From: Chloroflexota bacterium
GTDB taxonomy: Bacteria > Chloroflexota > UBA11872 > VXOZ01
Length of the DNA: 64,000 bases
Direction of reading: 5' to 3'
Assembly: GCA_028874195.1 (NCBI GenBank)
Contig: JAPPLM010000056.1
Coordinates: forward strand, 1 to 64,000
Program-made: the position numbers and the translations under genes
In this document: positions 8,991 through 16,977 of the stretch, piece by piece
Position numbering within the stretch: the first letter of the stretch is position 1
Layout: every line of letters starts with the position of its first letter
The notes under the pieces: generated by a model
Database searches by the model: none
What the model was told of the DNA's origin: nothing
Seen by the model: only the letters and a program-made list of their open reading frames with translations

Positions 8991-9001
8991 CTGATCTCTT
9001 A
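8991..9001 (+). repeat. Third copy of CTGATCTCTTA closing the R-M cassette
   Basis: Identical over 11 bp to 7049-7059 and 6 nt past the endonuclease stop. With the upstream copies it brackets the whole cassette (about 1.9 kb), as expected for a target duplication or recombination junction. Confidence 0.5.
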
Positions 9002-9038
9002 GCCGTGTGAATCGACTCGGCCAGTGTCCTGTGTGACA

Positions 9039-9050
9039 ACGTTGCAACGT
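9039..9050. promoter_or_regulatory. Palindrome ACGTTGCAACGT, possible operator
   Basis: A perfect 12-bp palindrome about 75 nt upstream of the GH43-like gene. Its form (ACGTTG/CAACGT) resembles operators of LacI-family sugar regulators, but no such regulator is encoded nearby. Chance occurrence is possible. Confidence 0.3.
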
Positions 9051-9124
9051 GTTATGTGACTCCCAATTGTAACGGGTCAAACGGCGCAAGAATCTGTGTG
9101 ACTTGCTAATGGAAGCCATATAAG

Positions 9125-10471
9125 TTGAAGACTTCTCTCAATCCACCTCCTGAGTGGTACATACCTCGCATTTCCGCTATCAGCCCAACCGGCCCGGAGA
9201 TTGCGCTGGAGGTGGGGGAGACGGTTGAGCTCAGCGTAGAGATCGAGCCGTGGCAGACTCTGCCTGCCGAGCAGGACTGGCAGCGGCGGGCGGAGCCGGT
9301 GCTTTCCACGACGAACACTGCGCAGGACTGGTCGCGGGTGATGCTCTACATGCCGCGCGTGATCCGCGCCGACGGCGTGTATAAGATGTGGTATGTGGCC
9401 ACGTCCGGTCCGCCGCGGCCCGCCAACTGCCATCTGGGCTATGCCACGTCGGAAGACGGCATCCACTGGGAGGAGTATCCCGGTAATCCCATTGTCACCG
9501 ATGAAGACTTGCAGAACGCCGGCGGCTGGGGGTGGTGCTTTCAGAGTCCGTTCGTGCTCTACGATCTGGAAGAGCGCAAATATCGCATGTGGTTTTCCGC
9601 GTTGACACATTGGGAGCAAACGCAAGACGGCGAGCTTGTGGAGATGACGCAGCAGGTGGGCTATGCCGAGAGTCCGGACGGTATCGCGTGGGACATTCAC
9701 CCCGAGCCGGTCACGCGCAGCGGGCGTTGTGCCACGGTGATCCAGGAGGCCGACGGCACCTTCAACATGTGGGCGAACGCCCGGCCGGACGGCGATCCCG
9801 ATCCCAGTTCAATCTACGGCCACATCATGCTATTGCGCTCAGCCGACGGCATTCATTGGGAGGAAGTGGCCGATGTGATCCAGCCGCAAGGCATCTACAA
9901 GTCGTGTGTTTATCCTCACGTTATCCGCGACGGTCCGGGTTTCGTATTGTGGCACGGCGGCCACCGCGAGTCTCTGCGCGGCGACGTCGCCTTCGCCCGC
10001 GGTGCATTGGACGACGCCTACGGCGACTGGTTCGACCTCACGACCGCCCGCTCGGCAGACGGCCTGGCATGGACCGACCGGCCCGGGCTCCCCGTGTTTC
10101 CACCGAACGACGACAAAGACGCCTTCGACGCCCGCTACACGTCCACGCCCCACGTGCTCAAGCTGCCGGGCTGCTACGTGCTCTACTACTCCGCCCGCGA
10201 CATGCTGGAGGGCTGGCTGCAAGCCGACGGCACGCCTGGCCCCGGCCGCGGCTTCGCCTACCGCCACATCGGCTACGCTTCATTGGAAGCTGAGGAGCAC
10301 ACAGATTCAACGCTCAGCTATGCGTGGTCAATCGATGGGGTACCGACCACAGGGAGTACGGCCTCTCTCCCATTCTCTGCGCGGGAGGCCGGAAAGCACG
10401 ACGTCACGTGCCGCATCCAAAACGCCAATGGCAGTGCCGAATATACGTGGAAACTCATTGTGAACGATTAG
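9125..10471 (+). CDS. GH43-like beta-propeller protein with a split Ig/PKD-like domain
   Basis: 448 residues with a TTG start. An in-frame stop at 9107 leaves no alternative, and GGAAG sits 9 nt upstream. Residues 45-390 contain repeats of the five-bladed glycosidase type (MPRVIRADGVYKMWYVATSG; LGYATSEDGIHWEEYP; SPFVLYDLEERKYRMWFSAL; LLRSADGIHWEEVAD), as in GH43/GH32/GH117-like enzymes. The N-terminus (SPTGPEIALEVGETVELSVE) and the C-terminus (LSYAWSIDGVPTTGSTASL, then VTCRIQNANGSAEYTWKLIV) together look like one Ig/PKD-type domain, as if the propeller were inserted in it. No signal peptide is visible, which is odd for a PKD-like protein. Substrate unknown; catalytic acids were not assigned. 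Confidence 0.7.
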   Translation: MKTSLNPPPEWYIPRISAISPTGPEIALEVGETVELSVEIEPWQTLPAEQDWQRRAEPVLSTTNTAQDWSRVMLYMPRVIRADGVYKMWYVATSGPPRPANCHLGYATSEDGIHWEEYPGNPIVTDEDLQNAGGWGWCFQSPFVLYDLEERKYRMWFSALTHWEQTQDGELVEMTQQVGYAESPDGIAWDIHPEPVTRSGRCATVIQEADGTFNMWANARPDGDPDPSSIYGHIMLLRSADGIHWEEVADVIQPQGIYKSCVYPHVIRDGPGFVLWHGGHRESLRGDVAFARGALDDAYGDWFDLTTARSADGLAWTDRPGLPVFPPNDDKDAFDARYTSTPHVLKLPGCYVLYYSARDMLEGWLQADGTPGPGRGFAYRHIGYASLEAEEHTDSTLSYAWSIDGVPTTGSTASLPFSAREAGKHDVTCRIQNANGSAEYTWKLIVND

Positions 10472-10533
10472 CCTGTGGCGTCCCCTCTGTCGTACATCAA
10501 AAAGGGATCGCCAGCCACCTATGCATTGAGAGC

Positions 10534-10561
10534 GTAGGGGCACGACATATCGTGCCCCTAC
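10534..10561. repeat. 28-nt palindromic repeat (family C), likely bidirectional terminator
   Basis: Arms GTAGGGGCACGA and TCGTGCCCCTAC enclose about four nucleotides; here one arm base differs. It lies between the convergent GH43-like gene and the cytochrome gene, where a hairpin could end both transcripts. Further copies are at 15857-15882, 15896-15923 and 53838-53865. Confidence 0.7.
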
Positions 10562-10600
10562 AACGGTTCAAGCGCGCTTTCGACAGTGGGCGGAAAACAG

Positions 10601-11110
10601 CTACCGCTGCCGCGTGTCTTCCAATTCGGACTGAATCTCCTGGATATCCGCCGGCCAGGTGCTCTTGATGAAGGCGAGCACCGCCCAGATTTCGCCATCG
10701 CTCATTTTGTCTTCAAAGCCGGGCATGTTGCTCTTGTAGTCGCTGCCGACAACGGCGGTTGAGCCGTACTTGGTAACGTCGAACAGCAGCGCATCCGTGT
10801 GGTGCCAGGTGTGTCCGGTCACATCATGGGGCGGAGCGGGCAGAAAGCCGTTTTCATCGCGCTCGCGCCAGTTGGGCTGCCCTTCCAAGTTGGCGCCGTG
10901 GCAACTCGCGCAATGCAGTTTATACTGGACTTCACCGCGCCTCACCAGTTGCGCGTCAGTGGCATCCGCCCGCATGGGCTCGCCGCTGCCCCAGACGAAC
11001 AGCCATAAGGCCGCCAGGACGATTGCAACAACAACCAAAGCGGCAACCGCAATGAGAATTCTGGTATTTGGGGGCGGTCGACGCCCTTTCGCGGAGTTGC
11101 TCGTACTCAT
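10601..11110 (-). CDS. Membrane-anchored c-type cytochrome
   Basis: 169 residues: a basic cytoplasmic leader, a single membrane helix (about 18-40), then an extracytoplasmic cytochrome c domain. The heme-binding motif CASCH is at 67-71. A distal methionine ligand is probably in SNMPGFEDKM, followed by the closing helix DGEIWAVLAFIKSTWP. It resembles class I monoheme cytochromes that carry electrons in respiratory chains. No oxidase or dehydrogenase partner is adjacent. Partner unknown. Confidence 0.9.
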   Translation of the reverse strand: MSTSNSAKGRRPPPNTRILIAVAALVVVAIVLAALWLFVWGSGEPMRADATDAQLVRRGEVQYKLHCASCHGANLEGQPNWRERDENGFLPAPPHDVTGHTWHHTDALLFDVTKYGSTAVVGSDYKSNMPGFEDKMSDGEIWAVLAFIKSTWPADIQEIQSELEDTRQR

Positions 11111-11487
11111 ATGCCATCTACACGCAAGACGGTGCTAACTCAACGAGATTACGCTGAGATTTGTCTCGTACCAAGCCCAATACGAACGCTTTCACAGGTC
11201 AACGCCAGTCTCTCTGCGACCATAGTCAGCCAAGATCATTGTACTATGCCAGAGTATTCCAATACCTGGGCGGGGTATTAGTCAGGCGCATAACTAAAGC
11301 CCCCTTTGGCATTAGGCGGGCCGATTAGACGCGTTCTGCCGCGCACGCGCTTCTTTTAAAGGAATGCATGTTAGCAGATTTCTACTAGTACCTGCCGCAT
11401 TTGCGTGGCAAGCCTAGCAAATGATGGCGTACTATACAGACAACCTACACGTTAGGCAGCAATATTGAACGAAGAAAGCGAGCAACC
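11111..11487. other. Divergent intergenic region between cytochrome and Gfo/Idh gene
   Basis: About 375 nt between divergently transcribed genes, expected to hold both promoters. TACTAT around 11431 could be a -10 for the rightward gene, but no matching -35 is convincing. No repeat or gene seen. Confidence 0.4.
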
Positions 11488-12651
11488 ATGGCGACAACGA
11501 GCAGACCGATTGGGGTAGCCGTCCTCGGGTGCGGCAGCATTTCCCATCCTCATCTCGATGGGTGGCAGCGGTTGGCGCGAGACGGCGAGGCTCGGCTAGA
11601 GGTGGTTTGCGACACCGCGCGCGAGCGCGCCGAGGCCCAAGGGCAGCGGTATGGCGCGGCTGCTGCCGCCACCGACTATATGGAAGTCTTGCAACGTCCG
11701 GAAATCCAGGCCGTTGACATCTGCCTACCTCATCATTTGCATCTACCCGCCATACTGGCGGCTGCGGAGGCCGGCGTGCACGTGCTCTGCGAGAAGCCGC
11801 TGGTGCTGGATATGGACGAGGCTGTGGAGGCCATTCGCGCCTGCCGCGACGCCGGCGTAAAGCTCATGACCGCCGACCGCGACCGGTTCGAGCCGCCTGC
11901 CCGCGCGGTAAAGCGCATTCTCAACGCCGGGCTCATCGGCGACATTTACCATGTGCTCGAGCGTCACCTGCTCCACAAGGATGTAATCAGGCAGGGAGCC
12001 AGTGCGAACATGGGCTGGAAGCTCGGCAAAGCCACGGCGGGCGGCGGCGCGCTGCATCGCGACGGCTGTTATTACATCGACACCTTGCTCTTCTGGGAGG
12101 GCAGCGGCGTGAAACACGTCGCGGGCGCGGAGATCGATAATTTCCTCTGGGATACGGCGGAGATCGAGACCACCTCCCACGTGTTGTTCCGCTTCAATAG
12201 CGGCGCAATTGGCGTGTTTGAAATGGTGTGGTGCCTGCAGGGTCCGCAGCACCGCGAAATTTTTGTGTCGGGTAGTGAAGGATATATCAAGCTGGAAGGT
12301 GGAATCGGCCACGGCTCCGATGCCACGATCACGCTCTATAGCAATAAGATCCCGTGGCTGGCGTTTGACGATCCCCAGGTCGCCCAAGCCTTTGCCAATT
12401 GCACGTTCGAGCAACCCAGTCGCAACAATCCGGAGATGGCCAACGAAAAGCTCGTGATGCACGTGCCGTATGCGGGCGGCTTCACCGCCCAGGAGAAGGA
12501 GTTCCTGGCCGCCATCCGGGAGGACCGCGAACCGGAATCTAACGGCATCGACGGCGCGCGGTCGCTGGAAGTGGTGGAAGGCGCGTATCTCGCGGCGCAG
12601 GAGGGTCGGCGCATTGACTTTCCACTGCGGGACTGGGAGTCGCTGCGGTAG
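11488..12651 (+). CDS. Gfo/Idh/MocA-family NAD(P)-dependent oxidoreductase
   Basis: 387 residues. The N-terminal Rossmann fold begins VAVLGCGSISHPHLDGWQRL, and the family motif CEKPL lies at 101-105 with the lysine that takes part in catalysis. The C-terminal alpha/beta domain carries GGALHRDGCYYIDTLLFW. Members oxidise or reduce sugars, inositols and related polyols. ATG 11488 is preceded by GAAAGCGAG. An aldo/keto reductase follows on the same strand, suggesting a sugar or sugar-acid route. Substrate cannot be assigned. Confidence 0.93.
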   Translation: MATTSRPIGVAVLGCGSISHPHLDGWQRLARDGEARLEVVCDTARERAEAQGQRYGAAAAATDYMEVLQRPEIQAVDICLPHHLHLPAILAAAEAGVHVLCEKPLVLDMDEAVEAIRACRDAGVKLMTADRDRFEPPARAVKRILNAGLIGDIYHVLERHLLHKDVIRQGASANMGWKLGKATAGGGALHRDGCYYIDTLLFWEGSGVKHVAGAEIDNFLWDTAEIETTSHVLFRFNSGAIGVFEMVWCLQGPQHREIFVSGSEGYIKLEGGIGHGSDATITLYSNKIPWLAFDDPQVAQAFANCTFEQPSRNNPEMANEKLVMHVPYAGGFTAQEKEFLAAIREDREPESNGIDGARSLEVVEGAYLAAQEGRRIDFPLRDWESLR

Positions 12652-12793
12652 CTTTAAAAAAAGACGACGAGGAATACCGTCCCGCAGTTTGCTAGAGAAA
12701 TAATCCGCCTGGAACACGTGCTTTCAACCTACGAGTGCAAGGACTTTCGTGGGATTGCCTTCAATCTAAAATCGCCAAGAGAGGGAGTTGAAC

Positions 12794-13801
12794 ATGCGCT
12801 ATCGTCCGCTGGGCAACACAGGGCATCATGTTTCGGAAGTCGGCTTGGGCACGTATCCGTTGGGCGGCACGCTTATAACGAGCGGCAGCTACTGGACGGG
12901 CCCGGCCACGTACGGCGAAGTATTGCTCGAGACCGCGGTGGAGACGATCCACCACGGGCTGTCGCTGGGCGTCAACTTCATCGACACCGCGCCGGTGTAC
13001 TCGGAAGCTGAAGTCTACATTGCCGAGGCGTTGCGCCGGCGGCCCCAACACCTGAAGCACATGGAGGTCTTTGTCGAGACCAAGGGCGGCGAGCACGTCA
13101 GGCCGGTGGCCGACGGCGGTGACCCCGTTCTGGCGCGGGACTTTAGCCGCGAGGCCTTACGCGCCAGCGTGCTGCGCAGCAAGGAGCGCTTGCAGACGGA
13201 CCTCATCGAAGCTGTGCTCCTGCATAGTCCGGTCGCTGAGGAATTGGCAGAAGACCCGCTGGGCCTGCTCGTCGAGATGCGCGCAGAACGGCACATGGGG
13301 CACATTGGCGTCTCTGCCAGCGACACAACGGAAGCCATCCGCCTCATTGAGGAAGACGGCCGCGCGGAAATCATACAGATCGGGTTCAGCCTGCTGGAAC
13401 CGGATCCCACCGAGCGGCTCTTGCCTCTGGCGGAAGAGCGCGGCATCGCCATCGTCATCCGATCGCCGCTGGCCTCCGGCTTCCTCTCAGGCTCGTTCAC
13501 GGCGGACCATGAGTTTGGGCCGGACGACCACCGTAGTCTCATTCCGCGGGAACGGCTCGCGGAGCGTCTGCGGGAGGCGGAGTCGTTCATGTGGCTGGTC
13601 GAGGAAGGGATTGCCGAAAGCCTGAGCGAAGCCGCCCTGCGTTACATCCTCAGCTTCTCCGGAGTGACCTCAGTGATTCCCGGCGCCATGAATCCTGCGG
13701 AGCTCGAGCAGAATGTGGCGATTTCCGATCTTGGCCCCCTGCCGGAGGCGGCGCTGGCGCGCATTGTGGAGACGCAGCGGGAGTTGGGATTACTGAGTTA
13801 G
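12794..13801 (+). CDS. Aldo/keto reductase
   Basis: About 335 residues. The ATG at 12794 (MRYRPLGNTGHHVSEVGLGT) is preferred to a TTG two codons earlier because it gives the canonical beginning. The catalytic tetrad is complete: D64 and Y69 in FIDTAPVYSEAE, K97 in VETKGG, H144 in LLHSPV. It should reduce a carbonyl or oxidise an alcohol with NADP(H), and belongs to the subgroup acting on sugars and related compounds. It lies 136 nt after a Gfo/Idh gene, so co-regulation is plausible. Confidence 0.93.
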   Translation: MRYRPLGNTGHHVSEVGLGTYPLGGTLITSGSYWTGPATYGEVLLETAVETIHHGLSLGVNFIDTAPVYSEAEVYIAEALRRRPQHLKHMEVFVETKGGEHVRPVADGGDPVLARDFSREALRASVLRSKERLQTDLIEAVLLHSPVAEELAEDPLGLLVEMRAERHMGHIGVSASDTTEAIRLIEEDGRAEIIQIGFSLLEPDPTERLLPLAEERGIAIVIRSPLASGFLSGSFTADHEFGPDDHRSLIPRERLAERLREAESFMWLVEEGIAESLSEAALRYILSFSGVTSVIPGAMNPAELEQNVAISDLGPLPEAALARIVETQRELGLLS

Positions 13802-13860
13802 GGAGGACCAACGTCCTTGTATGAGGCCAGTGCGTCGGAATCGACTTCATCGCGGGCAGT

Positions 13861-13902
13861 GCACAATTGTGCGATGAGCGAGTTTTCAGCTCACGATTGT
13901 GC
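13861..13902. terminator. Stem-loop downstream of the aldo/keto reductase
   Basis: GCACAATTGTG pairs with CACGATTGTGC (one G-T pair) around a 20-nt loop. The left arm also contains the perfect palindrome GCACAATTGTGC. It sits 60 nt past the reductase stop. No T-run follows, so it may be a structural barrier or an operator rather than an intrinsic terminator. Confidence 0.4.
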
Positions 13903-13920
13903 TTGCCTCTTGCGCGCAGA

Positions 13921-13944
13921 GCGGGGGACAAGCCCCCGCGCTAC
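13921..13944 (-). repeat. Family A palindromic repeat
   Basis: GCGGGGG and CCCCCGC arms around a short ACAAG/CTTGT loop, followed by GCTAC in this orientation. The same element occurs at 18035-18060, 20961-20991, 26831-26860, 30539-30568, 39324-39352 and 45088-45118, always outside genes or at their edges. Confidence 0.8.
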
Positions 13945-13991
13945 AAGGGAAGCGGTCTGGACCGGTCATTCTTACGCAAGCGGTCGAAATC

Positions 13992-14025
13992 CGTCATTCC
14001 CGCGAAAGCGGGAATCCATCTTCTC
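13992..14025 (-). repeat. Family B dRS3-like palindromic repeat
   Basis: CGTCATTCCCGCGAAAGCGG followed by GAATCCATC: arms ATTCCCGC and GCGGGAAT around four bases. It has the general form ATTCCC-N8-GGGAAT known from dRS3 repeats in Neisseria and similar dispersed elements elsewhere. Other copies are at 18089-18120, 39411-39441 and, inside a coding region, at 48511-48547. Confidence 0.8.
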
Positions 14026-14337
14026 TTGCCCCCATAGCGCCGCCTTAGTGGGTAAATGCTCCTCGAAACGGCCTCGTGTCTTAGGCAGATTGCAATCGCA
14101 GCCCACGTGTGCGCACATCCAACAGGTTTGACTAACGCGAATGCATTGCATCTATCCACCGCTCCCGCCATAATACACTTACGGTTCACCCCCAATTCAT
14201 TTCGCGGCACGAAAGGAGGGCGCACAACAGGCAGGAATCCTATGGAGGTCCGAACGATGCTCTTACCAATCCGTGTTTGAGTACCGCTCTTATACACGTG
14301 TGACTTGACCTAATGGCAAGTCCCGGAGGTGAAGCAA

Positions 14338-15726
14338 ATGAAAACTGATGAACGCAAGACCAAATTGACACGACGCTCGATGCTTTGGCTGGGCGGCGGC
14401 ACGCTCGGCGCCATTGCCCTGGCTGCCTGCGGGCAGGCGACGATGCCCGCCGCGACGGACGATGCACCCGCGGCCGAAGAGAAAGAAGCGGAAGCCAAAG
14501 AGCCGGAGCCGCAGGCAGAGCCCGTTACCCTGGATTGGGCGCTCTGGGGCGACTCCACCTGGGTGGAAGCGGCGCAGGCCGGCGCCGATGCGTACACGGC
14601 AGACAACCCAAACGTCACTCTCAACGTCCTCGGCGTGAAGGACAGTCCGTCAGTCTACATTACGTCCTGGGTGGCCGGGTCCGGCCCCGACATTGCGATG
14701 ACGTGGGGTGTGAATCTCGTCCAAGCGGGACGGGAGGGACTGCTGCTCGACATGGATCCCTTCATCAAGCGCGACAGCTTTCCCATGGACGACTACATTC
14801 CCTTCCAGCTCGGCGCAATGCGCTGGCCGGAGACGGGTCAATACGGTCTGCCCATGTACATCAATGTCTACGTGCTCTGGTATAACAGGCAGGTCTTCGA
14901 TAAGAAGGGCCTGGCGTTCCCCGATGACAACTGGGGCTGGGACGAGTATCAGGATGCGATGCTCAGGCTAACCGACCGCCCGAACACCGTCTTTGGCGGC
15001 GTTGACGCGGGCTGGGGCCGCGGCATATGGAAGATCGTGCAAAACGGCGGCACTATTGTCGATCCGGAAAACGACCGCCACGCCACCTTCGATAGTCCGG
15101 AAGCCATTGAGGCCATGGAGTGGGTACACGCCCGCTTCCACCAGGACCGGAGCATGGTGCACGGTGAGGAGTGGGCGGCGCTGGACCGAAGCAAGGTCCA
15201 GGCCCTGATGCAGGGCACCTTGGCAACCTGGGAAGAAGGTTCGTGGGGGCCGGGGCAGTACTCGATAGACTACCCTGATAACGTCGCGGACTGGGACGTA
15301 GTCCCACTGCCCCAGGGCCCGGCGGCCCGCGCTACCCAGGGTTCCATCGACGCGTGGGTGGTTTGGGGAAACACCAAAGACCCGGATACGGCGTGGGACT
15401 TCATGAAATTCCTGCAGACCGATACCTATCTGGACTTGCAGTGCCAGATCGCCAGCATCCAGCATCCGCGCGCCTCGTTGCAGGACCGCTACATCAGCAT
15501 CATGAAAGAGAACTTCCCGGCGCTCGCGGACAAGAACCTCGACGCCTTCGCGCACCCCGTGCGCGGCAAGTACGCCTGGCCGAACGGCGGCCTGTTCCGC
15601 AAAGATGCCGAGGTCTTCGGGATCCTCGCGGAGGCCTGGCAGACAGCCATCGTCGAGGACAAGATCACGGTGGCGGAGGCGTTCACCGATGGCGCCGCGC
15701 GCGCCAACGCGCTGATGGCGGAGTGA
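14338..15726 (+). CDS. Extracellular solute-binding lipoprotein (sugar ABC type, Tat-like signal)
   Basis: About 462 residues from ATG 14338, which lies 8 nt after GGAGG; an upstream in-frame GTG is less likely. The signal has a twin-arginine pair (RRS at 12-14), a hydrophobic core and the lipobox LAAC with cysteine 31, then an Ala/Glu-rich linker. The mature part (WVAGSGPDIAMTWGVNLVQA; YGLPMYINVYVLWYNRQVFD; SIDAWVVWGNTKDPDTAWDF) matches family 1 sugar-binding proteins. No permease genes are adjacent. Substrate unknown. Confidence 0.9.
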   Translation: MKTDERKTKLTRRSMLWLGGGTLGAIALAACGQATMPAATDDAPAAEEKEAEAKEPEPQAEPVTLDWALWGDSTWVEAAQAGADAYTADNPNVTLNVLGVKDSPSVYITSWVAGSGPDIAMTWGVNLVQAGREGLLLDMDPFIKRDSFPMDDYIPFQLGAMRWPETGQYGLPMYINVYVLWYNRQVFDKKGLAFPDDNWGWDEYQDAMLRLTDRPNTVFGGVDAGWGRGIWKIVQNGGTIVDPENDRHATFDSPEAIEAMEWVHARFHQDRSMVHGEEWAALDRSKVQALMQGTLATWEEGSWGPGQYSIDYPDNVADWDVVPLPQGPAARATQGSIDAWVVWGNTKDPDTAWDFMKFLQTDTYLDLQCQIASIQHPRASLQDRYISIMKENFPALADKNLDAFAHPVRGKYAWPNGGLFRKDAEVFGILAEAWQTAIVEDKITVAEAFTDGAARANALMAE

Positions 15727-15856
15727 TTAGGGTAGGCGCCCAAACTCAAGGCGCTTGGCGGGTGCTCTGCATACGGCCTGCGCTCATTGGCGGCGGTGGG
15801 TATGATGTATTTGATGAACCGCCGCTAGGCGCGCCGCTCGAAACATGACGCTCCTG

Positions 15857-15882
15857 GTAGGGGCACGACATGTCGTGCTCAC
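15857..15882. repeat. Degenerate family C palindrome
   Basis: GTAGGGGCACGACATGTCGT then GCTCAC: the right arm is decayed compared with the perfect copy 14 nt downstream. The pair forms a tandem arrangement between the solute-binding protein and the MetE-like gene. Confidence 0.6.
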
Positions 15883-15895
15883 GTACAATGCGGTC

Positions 15896-15923
15896 GTAGG
15901 GGCACGATATATCGTGCCCCTAC
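15896..15923. repeat. Perfect 28-nt family C palindrome
   Basis: Arms GTAGGGGCACGA and TCGTGCCCCTAC around TATA, identical to the copy at 53838-53865. It can form a strong hairpin about 170 nt after the stop of the solute-binding protein and 38 nt before the next gene, so it may separate the two transcription units. Confidence 0.8.
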
Positions 15924-15960
15924 GTATGCGCGGTAGTCCGATTGAGAGAGATTGTTACGA

Positions 15961-16977
15961 ATGCTCGTTACCACTTCCGGTCGATTTCCCATTGTGAGCA
16001 ACGGTCAACACCCTTTGCGTGCGGCCGTTGAGGAGTGGCGGGCGCGGGTGACACCGACCCCCGAAGCCGCGTGGCAAGATACAGAACTGCGCGCCGTGCA
16101 GGCGGAGACCCAAGCGGAACTGCTGGCGGCGCAGAGCGAGGCCGGTGCGGACATCCTCGATACGGGCTATGTGCCTGTTTACGACGAATGGTTCCAAATG
16201 GCGCGGGCGGCGCCAGACCTCGAGGTCGCCGCCCCGCTGCGCTACCTCGATACGAACACGTACTACCACCATTGGGTCTTGGATAAAGTGCCGAAACGCA
16301 ATGGTGAAAGCCCCATTGTAAGCGCTTACCGCCACGCCGCATCGCTTACTGATGTGCCGCTCAAGCCGACGCTCTTTGGCCCGTATACAATCTATGCGTA
16401 TGCCGACCGGCAGGGGCCAGGGGATACACCGGAGGCTTTTGCTGCGCTGGTGGATATGTGGGCGGCGGACGTTGCTGCCTTGGCCGCGGCCGGAGCAAAG
16501 TACGTGCAGATCGAAGAGTCGGTAGTCCTCCGTCCCAAGCACCGGGCCGACTTTCCGCTGGTGGCACAGGCCGTGGAGCGCATAGCGAGCGCCGCCCCGG
16601 ATACCACAGTTGTCGTACACCTGGCGTGCGGCGAGATCGGCGATCTGCTGTTGCCGTTTCTCGAAATCCCCGGCCTGGGCGGGTTGGGACTGGACTTCAC
16701 CGACGCGTACCGCGCGCCGAATCTGGCTGCGCTCAAGCAATGGCGCGGCGACACATTCCTGCAGGCCGGCATTGCCGACGCCCGCAGCATCCGCGTGGAA
16801 ACCGAAGCGGACCTGCACGAGACCTTGAACGCGATTTCGGCAAACGTCCCGGCCGAGCGTTGCTGGGCCGCGCCGAGCACGACCTTGCTCCACCTGCCGC
16901 GCCATGCCGCATTCGAGAAGCTTGCCAAACTGGCGAGCGCGGCCCACTCATTCAACGGCAAGAGGACGCTGCCATGA
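15961..16977 (+). CDS. MetE-like protein lacking zinc ligands (first of a pair)
   Basis: About 338 residues from ATG 15961 (a TTG three codons upstream is possible). The TIM-barrel sequence resembles one half of cobalamin-independent methionine synthase (LKPTLFGPYTIYAYADRQG; AGAKYVQIEESVVLRP). The zinc site looks lost. Where MetE has H-x-C this has H220-LA-C223, the glutamate is replaced by D in GLGLDFTD, and the final cysteine is replaced by T in APSTTLLHLPR. Its stop overlaps the ATG of the next gene, whose product keeps the zinc ligands. It may be the non-catalytic partner, as the N-terminal barrel is in full MetE. Confidence 0.8.
   Translation: MLVTTSGRFPIVSNGQHPLRAAVEEWRARVTPTPEAAWQDTELRAVQAETQAELLAAQSEAGADILDTGYVPVYDEWFQMARAAPDLEVAAPLRYLDTNTYYHHWVLDKVPKRNGESPIVSAYRHAASLTDVPLKPTLFGPYTIYAYADRQGPGDTPEAFAALVDMWAADVAALAAAGAKYVQIEESVVLRPKHRADFPLVAQAVERIASAAPDTTVVVHLACGEIGDLLLPFLEIPGLGGLGLDFTDAYRAPNLAALKQWRGDTFLQAGIADARSIRVETEADLHETLNAISANVPAERCWAAPSTTLLHLPRHAAFEKLAKLASAAHSFNGKRTLP

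Larger units (their letters stand above)
13802..14337. other. Repeat-rich intergenic region
   Basis: About 535 nt containing a stem-loop (13861-13902), a family A hairpin (13921-13944) and a family B dRS3-like element (13992-14025). After that comes unremarkable sequence leading to the solute-binding protein, whose ribosome-binding site GGAGG lies at 14325-14329. Confidence 0.6.

Noticed and set aside
16458-16973. Long 5' extension of the second MetE-like gene
   Set aside because: It overlaps the first MetE-like gene in another frame; the ATG at 16974 overlapping the preceding stop gives the family's usual start.
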